Part shown: piece by piece, positions 19,829-32,243 of the stretch
Position numbering within the stretch: the stretch's first letter is position 1
Layout of the letters: each line of letters opens with the position of its first letter
NCBI RefSeq assembly: GCF_000306255.2
Contig: NZ_AKWY02000010.1
Span: forward strand, 1-64,000
DNA: 64,000 nucleotides
Direction of reading: 5' to 3'
Origin: Leptospira noguchii serovar Panama str. CZ214
GTDB lineage: Bacteria; Spirochaetota; Leptospiria; Leptospirales; Leptospiraceae
Made by a program: the position numbers and the translations under genes
Notes under the pieces: generated by a model
Databases searched by the model: none
What the model saw: only the letters and a program-made list of their open reading frames with translations
What the model was told of the DNA's origin: nothing

Positions 19829-21178
19829 ATGAATCCATCAGAGTTATTTGAAGCAATTCGAAAAAAAAATTTAACCGTAATGAAAAAACTTTTAGATGAA
19901 GGTTGTGATCCTACTTCTTACGAAGGGGATGGAGATCATAACGCTCTGAGTCTCGCCGCTTATCTTAAACAACCAGAAATGGTAGAGTATCTTATTCAAA
20001 AAGGAGCTCGTATTAACGATAGAACTAAAGGAGGACGTATCGCTTTACATAATGCGGTCTGGCGATACGATAAACGTTCCGTAGAACTTCTTTTAGAGGC
20101 TGGTTCGGATATTCATGCAGCTGATCAATTTAATTGGACTCCCATTTGGCTTGCGTCTAATTGGGAACCGTTTATCTCTCTCATTGAACGCGGCGCTACA
20201 GTGGAAGGTAGAGATAAAGAAGGAGAAACTCTTCTTAAAAAAATAGCATTAGCAACGGCGCCTTTTCGCCAAGAAGAAGGGATGAAAATGATAAGTAAGC
20301 TTGTAGAGTTAGGACTTAGAGTTTCCGATGAAAAACCGGATTCCTATGGAGAAACTCTATTAATGGAAACGATAGAACGTACTCCGTATAGAAACAAAAA
20401 TCAGATTGCTTACTGGCTGATCGAACAGGGAATAAATCCTCTGCATGTAAGTCATGCTGGAAAAACCGCGCTCCATTATGCGTGTAAATCCGGAGATCTG
20501 GATATGGTAAAAACGTTAGTCTCTCTTGGTGCAGATGTAAATGCAATCATAACACAAGATGGAGGTGGTTTTGAAGTGGGTATGAGTCCTCTTGACTCCG
20601 TGACGAAATACGGATCCAACCGCAAAGCTATTCTTGCGGAACTGAAAAAAAACGGAGCGAGTAAGAAACCTGCTATGAAACTAGAAATTGAAAATGATGT
20701 AGTGCGACTGAAAGGCAAGGATCGCAAAACGATTTTAGAAAACATGCTGGAGATAACAAAGAACCTACAAGAAAACGTATTTTCTCATCCCGATTATGAA
20801 AGCCCGGATCACTGGCTTGAATGGGAATTTCCGGGAGACGAAGTAGACGAAGCGGACTTCTTTTTAAAATGTATAGACGAACCAGAATTACGCTTGCTTG
20901 TGGAACGTTATGTGTCACTTATTCTGGTGGCAAATGAAAGAGAAGAAGACACAATCTATGTGCACGAAGAGTTGGAAGCGGGAGGTTATGCAATGCAGGC
21001 ACTCGTTACAACAGGAGAGGCGAAATATTTGGAATTACTCACTCAGTACATTCATTCCATCGATATTGATCATACGGTTCAGTTACACGAACTTATGGAT
21101 GTAGCTCGCTCTAAATACTCTCAAGAACAACTCGCTCCGATCGAGGATACTCTGGACGAATTGGGTTTGGCTCGTTAG
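19829..21178 (+). CDS. Ankyrin repeat protein
   Basis: This 449-residue cytosolic protein has six or so ankyrin repeats over residues 1-270 (HNALSLAAYLKQPEMVEYLI, GRIALHNAVWRYDKRSVELL, GKTALHYACKSGDLDMVKTL, GADVNAI). The C-terminal 170 residues are a different, acidic helical domain (HWLEWEFPGDEVDEADFF, EREEDTIYVHEELEAGGYAM). Ankyrin proteins mediate protein contacts; the partner is unknown. There is no signal peptide. The only purine-rich site (AAGGA) is about 17 nt upstream of the ATG, so initiation looks weak. It lies between the two WGR-domain genes. Confidence 0.85.
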   Translation: MNPSELFEAIRKKNLTVMKKLLDEGCDPTSYEGDGDHNALSLAAYLKQPEMVEYLIQKGARINDRTKGGRIALHNAVWRYDKRSVELLLEAGSDIHAADQFNWTPIWLASNWEPFISLIERGATVEGRDKEGETLLKKIALATAPFRQEEGMKMISKLVELGLRVSDEKPDSYGETLLMETIERTPYRNKNQIAYWLIEQGINPLHVSHAGKTALHYACKSGDLDMVKTLVSLGADVNAIITQDGGGFEVGMSPLDSVTKYGSNRKAILAELKKNGASKKPAMKLEIENDVVRLKGKDRKTILENMLEITKNLQENVFSHPDYESPDHWLEWEFPGDEVDEADFFLKCIDEPELRLLVERYVSLILVANEREEDTIYVHEELEAGGYAMQALVTTGEAKYLELLTQYIHSIDIDHTVQLHELMDVARSKYSQEQLAPIEDTLDELGLAR

Positions 21179-21200
21179 GTCGTTTAAAATAGTAAGATGT

Positions 21201-21244
21201 GAATGTAGATCGAACGTTTTTTACTTTACGTTTGATCTACATTC
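21201..21244 (+). terminator. Intrinsic-type hairpin after the ankyrin gene
   Basis: A 16-bp stem starts GAATGTAGATCGAACG, with one G-U pair and a 12-nt T-rich loop, 22 nt past the stop codon. There is no long T run after it. It could also serve the convergent gene ending at 21347. Confidence 0.6.
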
Positions 21245-21346
21245 TCTGAATAAATGAATTTCGTTCCCGGTCAAAAATTGTGTTAAATCCATAAACCGGT
21301 AAGTTTTCCAAAAAGGAATGACAAAAATTTCAAAGAAATAGAATAT

Positions 21347-23374
21347 TCAAGAAAGATAAAGTGTTACTTTTGGATTAATCTCTTTTATCTTGGCTTCTGC
21401 ATTTTCCGGGTTTTGTGCGACCGGATTTTTTCCAATATTTAATTCTCTCAGAGCCGTCATTTCTGAAAGAAATTCAGGTAACTCTGAAATTTGGTTTTCG
21501 TTCAAAGATACATCTTTAAGTTTTTTCAATTCTTTCAGGACTTCGGGTATTTGTACGAACCGATTATTCTTCAAATAGATATTTTTTAAAGATACTAATT
21601 GAGCGATGGATTTAGGAAGATCGGATAGCTGATTGTTACTTAATGAAAGGGTTTCCAATTTTTGAAAATTTTCAAATAGTTCGTCAGGTATTTCTTCAAA
21701 TTGATTATCACTTAAACCCAGAGATTTTAAATTTGGAAATTGGGTCAACGCCTCCGGTATTTGAGTCAATTGGTTTTTGCTCAGACTCAAATCAGTGACC
21801 GATTCAAGTGTGGCCCCTATATTAGGAAAACTTGAAATTTTATTTTTGGTCACGTCGATACGAGTTAGATTTTTTAAACTGGAAATTTCCGGTGAAATTG
21901 TTTCTAATTCATTGCCCCAAATCAAAAGTTCTTTCAATTTGGGAAAACGTCCAATTCCATCCAAAAAAGTGAGTCGATTATCAAAAAGACCAAGTTCTAT
22001 AATTTCACTGAACTCCCGGTTTAAATTGGAAATTTGAGTGATTTTGTTGCCGGACAAATTCAAGTTTTGAAGGAATTTTAGATCCGCCAATCGATCCGGC
22101 AACTCTGTCAATTGATTGTCTATAAGAAGCAGCTTTTTTAATTTAGAAAGTTGGAATACGAATTCCGGAATTGCAGTTAAAGAGTTGGCGTTTAGACAAA
22201 GTAATTCTAATTGAGAAGAATTGAATGTACTAATTTTATTTTCTATAGATAAGCTGCTATTTGTGAGATATAAAGATTTAAGAGATGGAAGTTTTAGTAA
22301 AAATTCTGGAAACTCGGAAAATTTTGCTTCTTCTATGGAAATACTTTGAATATTTTTTAATTCACTTAAACTTTTGAGAGAAATTATATTTTCGCAATTA
22401 GAAATATTGAAATTTTTTAAGTTTTCGAAAAGACTTATATCGCTAAGATCTATTTTTGAAACATCAGAAATGATTAAGGATTGTTCCCCACTTAAAAAAT
22501 ATTTAAATAGAGGAGATTTTGCGATTTTGAGTATGGAGTATAAATCTTTTTGTTCTTTTTCGTTCGAATCGAAAAACACGGAAGCGTCTTCGTCGTGGTA
22601 ATAGGAGAACATTAGAAAATATGGTTGTTGTTTTGGAATTTGTTTAAAAACTTCTGCATTTAAAGTTTGTAAAATTATTTCCTGCGTTAGTTTACATAGA
22701 ATATCTTTTAAAATAGAAAAGTCTTCGTCTTCCAATATTTCCCGGATTTTTTCCGGTTTTTGTTTGAGTTGATTTTTAATAAAATTAGAAAAGTTGACTA
22801 CGGGAACGTTTCGAATGGCGCCTTCTTCCATAGAGTTTTTAGGATCGTTACTTTCTAAATCATAATCGAATTCTATGCAGTAATCTGTGCTCGCGTCGTC
22901 CCATCTTATGTCAAAAATTCCTATTGGAGATTTTTCTTTTTTATTCAATTCTTCCCAATACGTATAAACCGAATCGAAAATCTCTCCCGCTAGAGCTTCC
23001 CAATCTGTATTTTTAAGTATTTTAGAATATTTTGAAGAAGAAATATCCTGGATTTTAACTTTTAAAAATTGATGGAATGTTTCCGAGGTCAAAGTATCTA
23101 TTTTTGATTTTTTCTCGGGAGCGGATTTTTTACCGGAAGAATCGGGGCTTGCAGAAAAAATAGGTGCGTCTACTTCTATATAACCTTTTTTTAATTTTTC
23201 AGAGAGTAATTTTTTTGCTTCTTTGAGACAGGTTTCTTCGTCATCGAATGTTTTTGTTTGTGTCTGTCCGGAAGAGCCGGTCTTTCCGTAGGTTGTCGTA
23301 AACGAATTTCCGGAAACTTCGATTTGCCAGAATTTATCCGATTTATCGTCTTGGAAGGTTAGGTAGTGTTTCAT
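21347..23374 (-). CDS. WGR-domain leucine-rich-repeat protein
   Basis: The 675-residue protein has a WGR domain (1-70) followed by a helical spacer (about 95-300) and then 14 or more leucine-rich repeats to the C-terminus. The repeats follow the bacterial 23-residue pattern ([68 protein letters not shown]). No signal peptide is seen, so it is predicted cytosolic; many other Leptospira LRR proteins are exported, so this should not be assumed. LRRs bind proteins. The WGR part differs from the 17326 gene at only about seven of the first 70 positions. AACAGG precedes the ATG at almost the same spacing as in that gene. Confidence 0.85.
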   Translation of the reverse strand: MKHYLTFQDDKSDKFWQIEVSGNSFTTTYGKTGSSGQTQTKTFDDEETCLKEAKKLLSEKLKKGYIEVDAPIFSASPDSSGKKSAPEKKSKIDTLTSETFHQFLKVKIQDISSSKYSKILKNTDWEALAGEIFDSVYTYWEELNKKEKSPIGIFDIRWDDASTDYCIEFDYDLESNDPKNSMEEGAIRNVPVVNFSNFIKNQLKQKPEKIREILEDEDFSILKDILCKLTQEIILQTLNAEVFKQIPKQQPYFLMFSYYHDEDASVFFDSNEKEQKDLYSILKIAKSPLFKYFLSGEQSLIISDVSKIDLSDISLFENLKNFNISNCENIISLKSLSELKNIQSISIEEAKFSEFPEFLLKLPSLKSLYLTNSSLSIENKISTFNSSQLELLCLNANSLTAIPEFVFQLSKLKKLLLIDNQLTELPDRLADLKFLQNLNLSGNKITQISNLNREFSEIIELGLFDNRLTFLDGIGRFPKLKELLIWGNELETISPEISSLKNLTRIDVTKNKISSFPNIGATLESVTDLSLSKNQLTQIPEALTQFPNLKSLGLSDNQFEEIPDELFENFQKLETLSLSNNQLSDLPKSIAQLVSLKNIYLKNNRFVQIPEVLKELKKLKDVSLNENQISELPEFLSEMTALRELNIGKNPVAQNPENAEAKIKEINPKVTLYLS

Positions 23375-23659
23375 ATTTTTCCTGTTGGATTAGAGGTTAT
23401 CTTGAAAAGATTCAGTGGTTCAAAATTTACGGTTTTAGCCATTTTTAATAAGATGTGGGATGCTCATTTAGAGTGGTTTTAGTTTTTGTTACGGCCCGGT
23501 TTTTTACACTAATTGTATATGAATTATTTTTAAATCTTTGGGTTTCCACAGAAACATCGTTATATTTCTTAACATAGAATTTATTTTACTCAGCGTGAGT
23601 ACAGTCATAATTCATTTTTTTGAGAAAAGTCGGAATTTGAACGTTATAGATTGATCCCT

Positions 23660-23830
23660 AAAATGTAGTAACTACCACAATTAAAAAATAGAAGTTTATA
23701 ACAACTAAATCTGTCGTATTCAAGTGCGGGAACTCACACGATTTGTCTGTAAAATTATGTGGGAACTACCACAAATCTCGATTTTACGAACAAATCTTAA
23801 ATGTAGGAACTCATACTTTTAGAAAATTCT
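23660..23830. repeat. Family B repeat cluster
   Basis: Several imperfect units carry TGTGGGAACT or its complement, with the interleaved CACAAATCTCGATTTTACGA motif. The rest of 23375-24027 is AT-rich and holds the upstream region of the CARDB lipoprotein gene. Confidence 0.6.
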
Positions 23831-24027
23831 TTCTCATTTTCTTGCTTCGAGCTCACTTTATTCACTTTTTTTAGCTTAAAAAACGAGATCCTACACTTTA
23901 AAATCGGTTTTTCTGGTCATTTATATTTTATGTTATAATTTGAATTATTTTGCCTGGCTCAATTCGTAATCAGAATTCGTTTATTTGAATAACAAAAGTG
24001 CCTGAAGGCATTTTTTAGGAGATTCAA

Positions 24028-25134
24028 ATGAAAGAGTTCTTACAAAAGGTGATGAGAGGGGCGAGCGTTCTTCTGATACTATATGTGATTTCGAGTTGTG
24101 GAGGAGAAAAGCAAATGGATTCTTCCTCTTTGTTAATGCTTTTAGGCCCTGAATCCTCTTTGCAGACCCAAACTGATTCTTACGAAGCGCCAAGTTTAGG
24201 ATTCCAAAATACAGATGTAAATCAAGTTGAACCGGAATTTGATTCTGGATTCGAAGCGATTGAATACAATAGTTCTTCAGAGTCGGATCTTATGGTTTAT
24301 GTTTATTTCCCAGGCTCGAGACAATTGAAGCCAGGAGAAGATATTTCTCGAAAACTGAGTCTTCAAGTTGCCAACTTTGGGGGAAACTTTGTGGCTGGGA
24401 ATCGTCCTGATCAAGAAGGTTATATGATTGATTTGGTTCTATCGAAAGACAAAGTCGTACCTGAAGGTTATGCTACTTATTCTGCCGATTTTAAAGAAGA
24501 TGTATTGTTAGGCGGGGGAAGAATCAGTAACACACCCGACTTGGCCATGGGTGCACTCCTTACTGTAAGTGAAGGTTCCAATATACTTCCTAAAAACATA
24601 CCAGCCGGAGATTATTATTTATGTGCGAGAGTGGATATAGGATCTAAAATTGCCGAGTCAAATGAGGGCAATAATACGAATTGTTTTCCGATTTCGATAC
24701 AGTCTGAAGAACTTTTACCGGATTTAATCATTCCACGTGCCTCTATTTATCCTAGTGGAATGAAATGTAGAGCTTATAAACCAATGATGTATATCACTGC
24801 TGAGATCAAAAATATAGGCGAAGGTCCAAGCGCGGTGATGCCAAATGTAGGTATCATAAACGCATTGGAACCTGATGAAATTCATGGAAATGGAATTGGA
24901 TACACTTCGATAATCCAACCAGGTGAAACAATCACTGTCACATTTCCGATTTACTTTCCGATAAATGAATCTTTAGAAGTAGATACTTCACTTGCAGAAA
25001 AAAAACATACTTTTGATCTGAGACTCAATCGTGGAAGTTGGCTCCATGAATCGAATGTTCAAAACAATGCTTATATTAGAAAACCATTAGAGCTTACAAT
25101 TCCAGAAGGTTATTGTAAAAGTCATTCCAATTAA
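24028..25134 (+). CDS. CARDB-domain lipoprotein
   Basis: The 368-residue protein has a signal peptide and lipobox VISSC (Cys24), hence a lipidated envelope protein. Two CARDB-like (cell-adhesion-related, Ig-fold) domains are visible: about 90-230 ([44 protein letters not shown]) and 235-360 ([46 protein letters not shown]). The NEGNN / VQNNA turns are typical of the fold. A role in adhesion or surface binding is inferred from the family. AGGAG lies 7 nt upstream of the ATG, and a good hairpin follows the gene. Confidence 0.78.
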   Translation: MKEFLQKVMRGASVLLILYVISSCGGEKQMDSSSLLMLLGPESSLQTQTDSYEAPSLGFQNTDVNQVEPEFDSGFEAIEYNSSSESDLMVYVYFPGSRQLKPGEDISRKLSLQVANFGGNFVAGNRPDQEGYMIDLVLSKDKVVPEGYATYSADFKEDVLLGGGRISNTPDLAMGALLTVSEGSNILPKNIPAGDYYLCARVDIGSKIAESNEGNNTNCFPISIQSEELLPDLIIPRASIYPSGMKCRAYKPMMYITAEIKNIGEGPSAVMPNVGIINALEPDEIHGNGIGYTSIIQPGETITVTFPIYFPINESLEVDTSLAEKKHTFDLRLNRGSWLHESNVQNNAYIRKPLELTIPEGYCKSHSN

Positions 25135-25172
25135 CCTTTGATCGTTTGAAAAGTTGAATTTGAAATATCCTA

Positions 25173-25201
25173 TTCTCGGGCTGGCACTAACAGCCCGAGA
25201 A
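25173..25201 (+). terminator. Intrinsic-type hairpin after the CARDB lipoprotein gene
   Basis: A 10-bp GC-containing stem TTCTCGGGCT / AGCCCGAGAA with a 9-nt loop, 39 nt past the stop codon. Only a short T run follows. Confidence 0.65.
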
Positions 25202-25932
25202 ATAAGAATTTTGTGGTTATAAATCAAAAAATAGATTTATCTGATCTGTAATCTCTAAACGTAAAGTATTGTTTTCTTAAATACGCGATAAAAATTATAT
25301 CCACTTTACAATAAAATCTGATATAAATCAACCTTACGTCTTCTAATTTGTTTACAAAATGTTGAACTTGTCTTAAAAACTCAAAGAATTTTATGCGATC
25401 CTTCTTTAGAAATTTTTAATATAATGCAGTAGTCTCTATAAATTATTACTCAGACACATAAATAGAATACTTAGGTTAAATTTTTCAAAAATTTGAATGT
25501 TTTGGTCATACTCTAGAATGTCGTAAATTCCGCATTTGTGTTGTTTTTTAAATACCGCTATTTTTTTCCAAATTCGACCGTTAAGAACTTAGTATCATTT
25601 TCATACGTCCGAGTAGTAAGTCTCATTTGGCAATTTATCAACTTTTAAGCAGCTCTAATCTCGTTAAATTTTCGTAGTAGTCCCCACATTGGACGGTTTT
25701 TGGATAGACTCTTTCGCGATTGCAGATGAAGTTTTATGATATATAGTATTTTACTAATATTATAAATTATTTAATAAATTTTTCAGGGAGCGTATCCAAA
25801 ATTTCTAGAGCAATATCGAATCTCCTAATTTAGAAAAACAATTGCGAATTTGAGTAACTTGTTGCCGTTTCGTTTGTAATTGCAGATAAATTGTATTTGT
25901 ATTGGCTACTTTTAGAAAATTCACTTTTTGTA

Positions 25933-26038
25933 TATTAGAGTTGTCGAAAAATTCCATAGTGACGATAGGCAAAGCTACTTCAATAGACTGTTTCTATGAC
26001 ACGGAAACTGATAGAGAATTAATTTTTCAACAACTCGA
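25933..26038 (+). repeat. Family A MITE-like repeat, copy 5
   Basis: TATTAGAGTTGTCGAAAAAT at the left and its near complement at the right bound about 106 bp. The plus strand keeps the family frame in drifted form (GKATSIDCFYDT, ELIFQQL). The large gap 25135-26606 holds this copy, a family E block and AT-rich DNA, and no gene that I can support. Confidence 0.7.
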
Positions 26039-26074
26039 TTGTGCCGACCTTAAGTAGATTTTTTCACTTTTACC

Positions 26075-26240
26075 GATTTCTATAAAATTGAACACAGTAA
26101 ATTTTGATTACAAAATACTGTTTTAACTTAAAAAATAATAAAAGTCAGTTTAAAAATATATTATAATTATTTATTTTAGTAAAATATAAAGTATTTTGAG
26201 ATAATATTTTGAGTATTTTATTATATGGTTCTGAATAAGG
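26075..26240. repeat. Family E AT-rich repeat
   Basis: It starts with TTCTATAAAATTGAACACAG and ends with TTTTATTATATGGTTCTGA, the same order of motifs as at 15208-15305, with extra AT-rich sequence between them. Confidence 0.5.
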
Positions 26241-26606
26241 AATCTTATCTTAAAAGAAATAGAAAAACAGACAAACTAAAGTTGATACGATTAAAAATAA
26301 CTATTTGAGATTTGTTGTTTTGTGAGACTTATATTTTTGGATAAAATTAAAATTTTAGAAAGATTAATCACTAATTAGATTTAAGTAATTTTGTAAGTGA
26401 TCGATTTGTTTTGTTCCAGATATTTTCGTTTTGGATAACAGAGGATCATTGGAACGTTTCAAGTTTTAAAATTTCAGTATAAATTTTAAAATCTCATTTT
26501 CTATGATTGTGTTTTTATAAAATTACGATTCGAGCGTAATGTCTTGGATCACTTTGAGGTTTTTATGATTGCTTGTGTAAGAATTGAGTAAAAGTTGGAA
26601 AGAGAT

Positions 26607-27005
26607 ATGAACAGCATTGCGGAAGTTCAGAAAGAAATTATATCCGAATTTTCGGAATGTACAGATTGGCAAGAAAGGTATCAACTTCTAATTGAAATGG
26701 GGGATCAACTTGGATCGATTTCTGATTCTGAAAAAACCACAGAACGTTTAGTTCCAGGTTGTCAGTCTAGAGTTTGGATCGTATCTGAGGAAAAAGAAGG
26801 TAAGATAGAGTTTCAAGCAGATAGCGATTCGGCGATCACTCGCGGAATGATTGCTCTTCTGATTCGAGTATTTTCAGGACGCACACGGGATGAAATTAAA
26901 AATGCCTCTCTTGAATTTTTAAAAGAAATTGGTTTAGACAAACATCTTTCTATGTCCAGAAGAAATGGTCTTTATTCTATGGTAAATATTCTGAGAAACA
27001 GTTGA
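26607..27005 (+). CDS. SufE-family sulfur acceptor
   Basis: This 132-residue protein has the SufE fold signature: an N-terminal helix ending [12 protein letters not shown], the active Cys in [11 protein letters not shown] (about residue 54), [20 protein letters not shown] and a C-terminal [18 protein letters not shown]. SufE takes persulfide sulfur from a SufS-type cysteine desulfurase for Fe-S cluster assembly in the cytosol. No suf genes are adjacent, so the partner lies elsewhere. I chose ATG 26607 (GGAAAGAG just upstream) over the in-frame TTG at 26595. It stands alone between repeat regions. Confidence 0.85.
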   Translation: MNSIAEVQKEIISEFSECTDWQERYQLLIEMGDQLGSISDSEKTTERLVPGCQSRVWIVSEEKEGKIEFQADSDSAITRGMIALLIRVFSGRTRDEIKNASLEFLKEIGLDKHLSMSRRNGLYSMVNILRNS

Positions 27006-27074
27006 TACCTATCGAACGAAATTTTGATTTTGAATCAAACCCGCTGACTTTTTGCATGAATGCAACTTTATTGA

Positions 27075-27270
27075 TCCCTATAAAACTGAATAACTTTAAA
27101 TGTTATGATAAAGCGTCGGTTAACGCGAGTTCGCTATCATCCAATGCGGGAGCAATTAATGCGAGAAATTCAGCAGAATGTTTTTTCAAATTCAGCGTCT
27201 CGCTTCTATAGGCGCTCGACAGATCGCGTTAAACTCAGCAGAACGCTCTCTATGGATCGCGTTCTATATT
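27075..27270. repeat. Mixed family E and GC-richer repeat block
   Basis: It opens with CTATAAAACTGAATAAC and continues GCGTCGGTTAACGCGAGTTC, which parallels 15413-15440. It then carries the inverted copy (27193-27230) of the 19462 repeat. It fills the gap between the SufE-like gene and the convergent DUF3592 gene. Confidence 0.55.
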
Positions 27271-27356
27271 GAAACTAAAGACAAAATTTATATTATATTT
27301 CAGTTCAATACACAAGAATACTAAGATTCCTAATTCCATTTCGATAAACCCACTTT

Positions 27357-27866
27357 TTAGCCCCAGATTTTCCCGCCTATAAAACCGAATCCTATCAAAA
27401 GTGGCACAGAACTAAGGAATAAAAGCACAAAGGTTCGTCCCCAGGTATTTTGAAAATTGGCTATGAATCCTTGTTCTGGATTTGATGGCTTGTATAGAAT
27501 ATCTATATTATCTTTGATTTCCCATTTTTTGGAACCGCCGAGATCTTGAATGGTATATGTTTTTCCATCGGGAGTCGAAAAGCGAATAATCGGTATGTAA
27601 CGAGTTACATAGTAATCGTCTAAATCGCTCTCGGTGCTAAGCTCATTTTTTTCGATATAATCAATGAGTGTACCTTTGGTTTCGACTGTTCCTTTCAGTT
27701 CATAGTATTGATGTATTCCTACGTATATCGTAACACCTAATCCGAAAATTCCTATAATTAAACAGCCGATGCCTATTCCCCATTCGAAATCTTTTAGTCT
27801 TCCGACTATGAACCCTACAATCGATCCGATAAAGATTCCAACGAAAAAAAATAAAACAACGGGCAT
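27357..27866 (-). CDS. DUF3592-type membrane protein
   Basis: The 169-residue protein has two N-terminal membrane helices (VVLFFFVGIFIGSIVGFIVG, IGCLIIGIFGLGVTIYVG), an extracytoplasmic or cytosolic beta domain of about 75 residues (GTLIDYIEKNE, RYIPIIRFSTPDGKTYTIQD, IDILYKPSNPEQGFI) and a C-terminal helix. The YxPxIRFxTxDGKxYT and VLYxPxxPxxA-like segments are the DUF3592 pattern; function is unknown. I chose the ATG at 27864-27866, preceded by GAGGA at 7 nt; a TTG at 27884 would add six residues. A 26-bp perfect palindrome lies 75 nt upstream. Confidence 0.7.
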   Translation of the reverse strand: MPVVLFFFVGIFIGSIVGFIVGRLKDFEWGIGIGCLIIGIFGLGVTIYVGIHQYYELKGTVETKGTLIDYIEKNELSTESDLDDYYVTRYIPIIRFSTPDGKTYTIQDLGGSKKWEIKDNIDILYKPSNPEQGFIANFQNTWGRTFVLLFLSSVPLLIGFGFIGGKIWG

Positions 27867-27940
27867 AAATTTGTCCTCATTCAATGTAACGTCAGTTCTT
27901 CATAAAAAAAGTAGTAGTTTCTATATTTCGGAGCGCGTAA

Positions 27941-27966
27941 ATATAGAGTTTGCACAAACTCTATAT
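27941..27966. promoter_or_regulatory. 26-bp perfect palindrome upstream of the DUF3592 gene
   Basis: ATATAGAGTTTG (27941-27952) and its exact complement (27955-27966) are separated by CA. It lies 75 nt upstream of the DUF3592 start, so operator, cruciform or hairpin roles are possible. No T run follows that would favour a terminator. Confidence 0.4.
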
Positions 27967-28078
27967 CAAAGGTTTGGTTCTGCGACATTTGCAAAGAAAA
28001 TTATCTAATCAAATCTAGATCGAAAAAGTAATTTTAGAAATCCATTGAAAAAATTAGAATTTCATGAACAAAGTAACT

Positions 28079-28262
28079 AACGTGAGTTAGACGCCTGAAA
28101 AAAATTCTGGGCGCGCCCCTCGTAAAAATTTCCGGAATTTCAAAATTAAATAAAATCAACTCGGGTCAGGCTACTTCGGGCTACGCGTTGCTCCGGTCCG
28201 CAAGGAAAAAAATGTTAAGAATTTGCGGACCAAGCCCTTCGTATCCTTCGCGCGAAAACTCT
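28079..28262. repeat. Family C fragment with GC-rich hairpin
   Basis: It begins CTAACGTGAGTT (a family C end) and contains GGTCCGCAA (28195-28203) pairing with TTGCGGACC (28223-28231). No matching right end is seen. The rest of 27867-28346 holds no supported gene. Confidence 0.5.
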
Positions 28263-28346
28263 AAAATGAAGTTTTGATCTTTTCAAAAGAATTTGAACTT
28301 TCTGAGAACGAATTCATGTTAATGTTAGTAAAAAAATCTAAGAAAG

Positions 28347-28709
28347 TTATTCTCCTTTCTTCAATTTTGCGGGAAGTTTATCCCAAACGAGTTGGTAGGA
28401 ATTTTGGATTCTTTTTTGAAGTTCTTTTAATGAAAGTATTTTTAAATTTTCACATTGAACCCAGTCATATCTTGCTAAATAAGGCGCGGGTATAATTCCT
28501 TTTTTTTGAATTAAAAGTTCGGCGTCCTGTGGAGTACATTTAAAATTGATCGCAAAAGGATCTTCTGTCATGGTAACACAAAACATTTTGTTATGAACGG
28601 AAAATACTAAATCCTTTTCCCATTTAATATCTTCCGTCACAAAAGGAAGAGAAAGGCAGAACTTGCGCATTGGTTCAAAGATAGGGTTGTTCGTTTGGAT
28701 CAGGATCAT
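28347..28709 (-). CDS. MmcQ/YjbR-family protein
   Basis: The 120-residue protein shows the YjbR (DUF419) layout: an N-terminal FCLSLPFVTEDIKWEKDLVF, then FSVHNKMFCVT, INFKCTPQDAELLIQKKGII, APYLARYDWVQCENLKILSL and a C-terminal helix with SYQLVWDKLP. Structures of the family show a double-wing fold proposed to bind DNA, but the molecular role is not settled. It starts 3 nt after the stop of the TPM gene at 28713, so it is the last gene of the lemA-TPM-TPM operon. No independent ribosome binding site is visible. Confidence 0.8.
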   Translation of the reverse strand: MILIQTNNPIFEPMRKFCLSLPFVTEDIKWEKDLVFSVHNKMFCVTMTEDPFAINFKCTPQDAELLIQKKGIIPAPYLARYDWVQCENLKILSLKELQKRIQNSYQLVWDKLPAKLKKGE

Positions 28710-28712
28710 CGT

Positions 28713-29276
<564 letters not shown>

Positions 29277-29291
29277 AATATTAGATATTCT

Positions 29292-30485
<1,194 letters not shown>

Positions 30486-30647
30486 TTTTTACGCTGTAAT
30501 ATTAAATTGAAATGAATTATCTAGATTCAATTTTGATGATATATTTATGAACCATTCTATTGGAGACAAAGCAAAATTTAAATTTTCTTATGTTTCAAAA
30601 AATAGAAAGTTAAAAAAAATTGAATGCTTCGATTATGTTCAATTATT

Positions 30648-31250
<603 letters not shown>

Positions 31251-31314
31251 AAAATTCCTTTCTCCTAATCAGGATGGATTTTTTTATTTTTATGCCGAGA
31301 AGTAAATCGAATTT

Positions 31315-31587
<273 letters not shown>

Positions 31588-31637
31588 TTTTTTATCCTCC
31601 TATTGTTTGAGTCTGGATTGGAATACGACCTAAGTTT

Positions 31638-31775
31638 TTAGGCCGCTTCTGGTTGGTTTGGAAATTTTTCTTTTTCTAAGGCTCTTTTACGGATTTCTTC
31701 GATCAGTTGATCGGCGAGTATTTCCGCGATGATTTCAATTCTTTCGTTCATCCATTCTGTAGTTATGGTTTGCAT
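31638..31775 (-). CDS. Small acidic helical protein, 45 aa
   Basis: The ATG is at 31773-31775 and the TAA at 31638-31640. The peptide starts MQTITTEWMNERIEIIAEIL and continues ADQLIEEIRKRALEKEKF, an amphipathic helix, ending NQPEAA. AGAGG lies 8 nt upstream of the ATG, a good site for so short a frame. It is not recognised. It precedes the DUF736-like gene by 50 nt, and the pair looks like a small imported operon. Confidence 0.55.
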   Translation of the reverse strand: MQTITTEWMNERIEIIAEILADQLIEEIRKRALEKEKFPNQPEAA

Positions 31776-31904
31776 ATTGTTTACCTCTCAATCTGAGTTT
31801 TAGAATACTGCTTACCCCGGACAAAAAATATGAGTGAGAGAATTTTTTTTGAGTAATGTGAACTCGGCGTAAAAAAATGAGAAAGAATTTTCTAAAAGTA
31901 TGAG

Positions 31905-32235
31905 TTCTCACAATTTTAAAATTTGTTTGTAAAATCGTGATTTGAGGTAGTTCCCACAGATTTTATTGCTGAAAAGCTCCTGTAAGAGTTCCCACATTCT
32001 AAGATTTTGAAGTAGATTTTGGAATATAGTGCGAACAAGTTCGGAAATTTTTTGAAATTTTAAAATTAGGTCGTAAGACCGGTAGATTATTATTGATCGC
32101 TCAAGTAGCGTTATTCTATGGATCACTGCGTTTGATTTGAATTATAGCCTATAACACAAAACTTCCAACGTGGGAACTCATACTTTTTTTTGAGTTCAAG
32201 AAATTCTAACTCCAACGTGGGAACTACCGCAGATT
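31905..32235. repeat. Family B repeat cluster
   Basis: Units include GAGGTAGTTCCCACAGATTT (about 31944), AGAGTTCCCACATTC (about 31986) and two AACGTGGGAACT copies near 32168 and 32214. The block fills the gap between the small accessory pair and the DUF389 gene. No other gene is seen there. Confidence 0.6.
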
Positions 32236-32243
32236 TTTTCGAA

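Noticed and set aside
23999..24016. Short TGCCT-GA-AGGCA hairpin followed by TTTTTT before the CARDB gene
   Set aside because: The stem is only five base pairs with a two-base loop, too weak to call an attenuator. It lies just upstream of the ribosome binding site.
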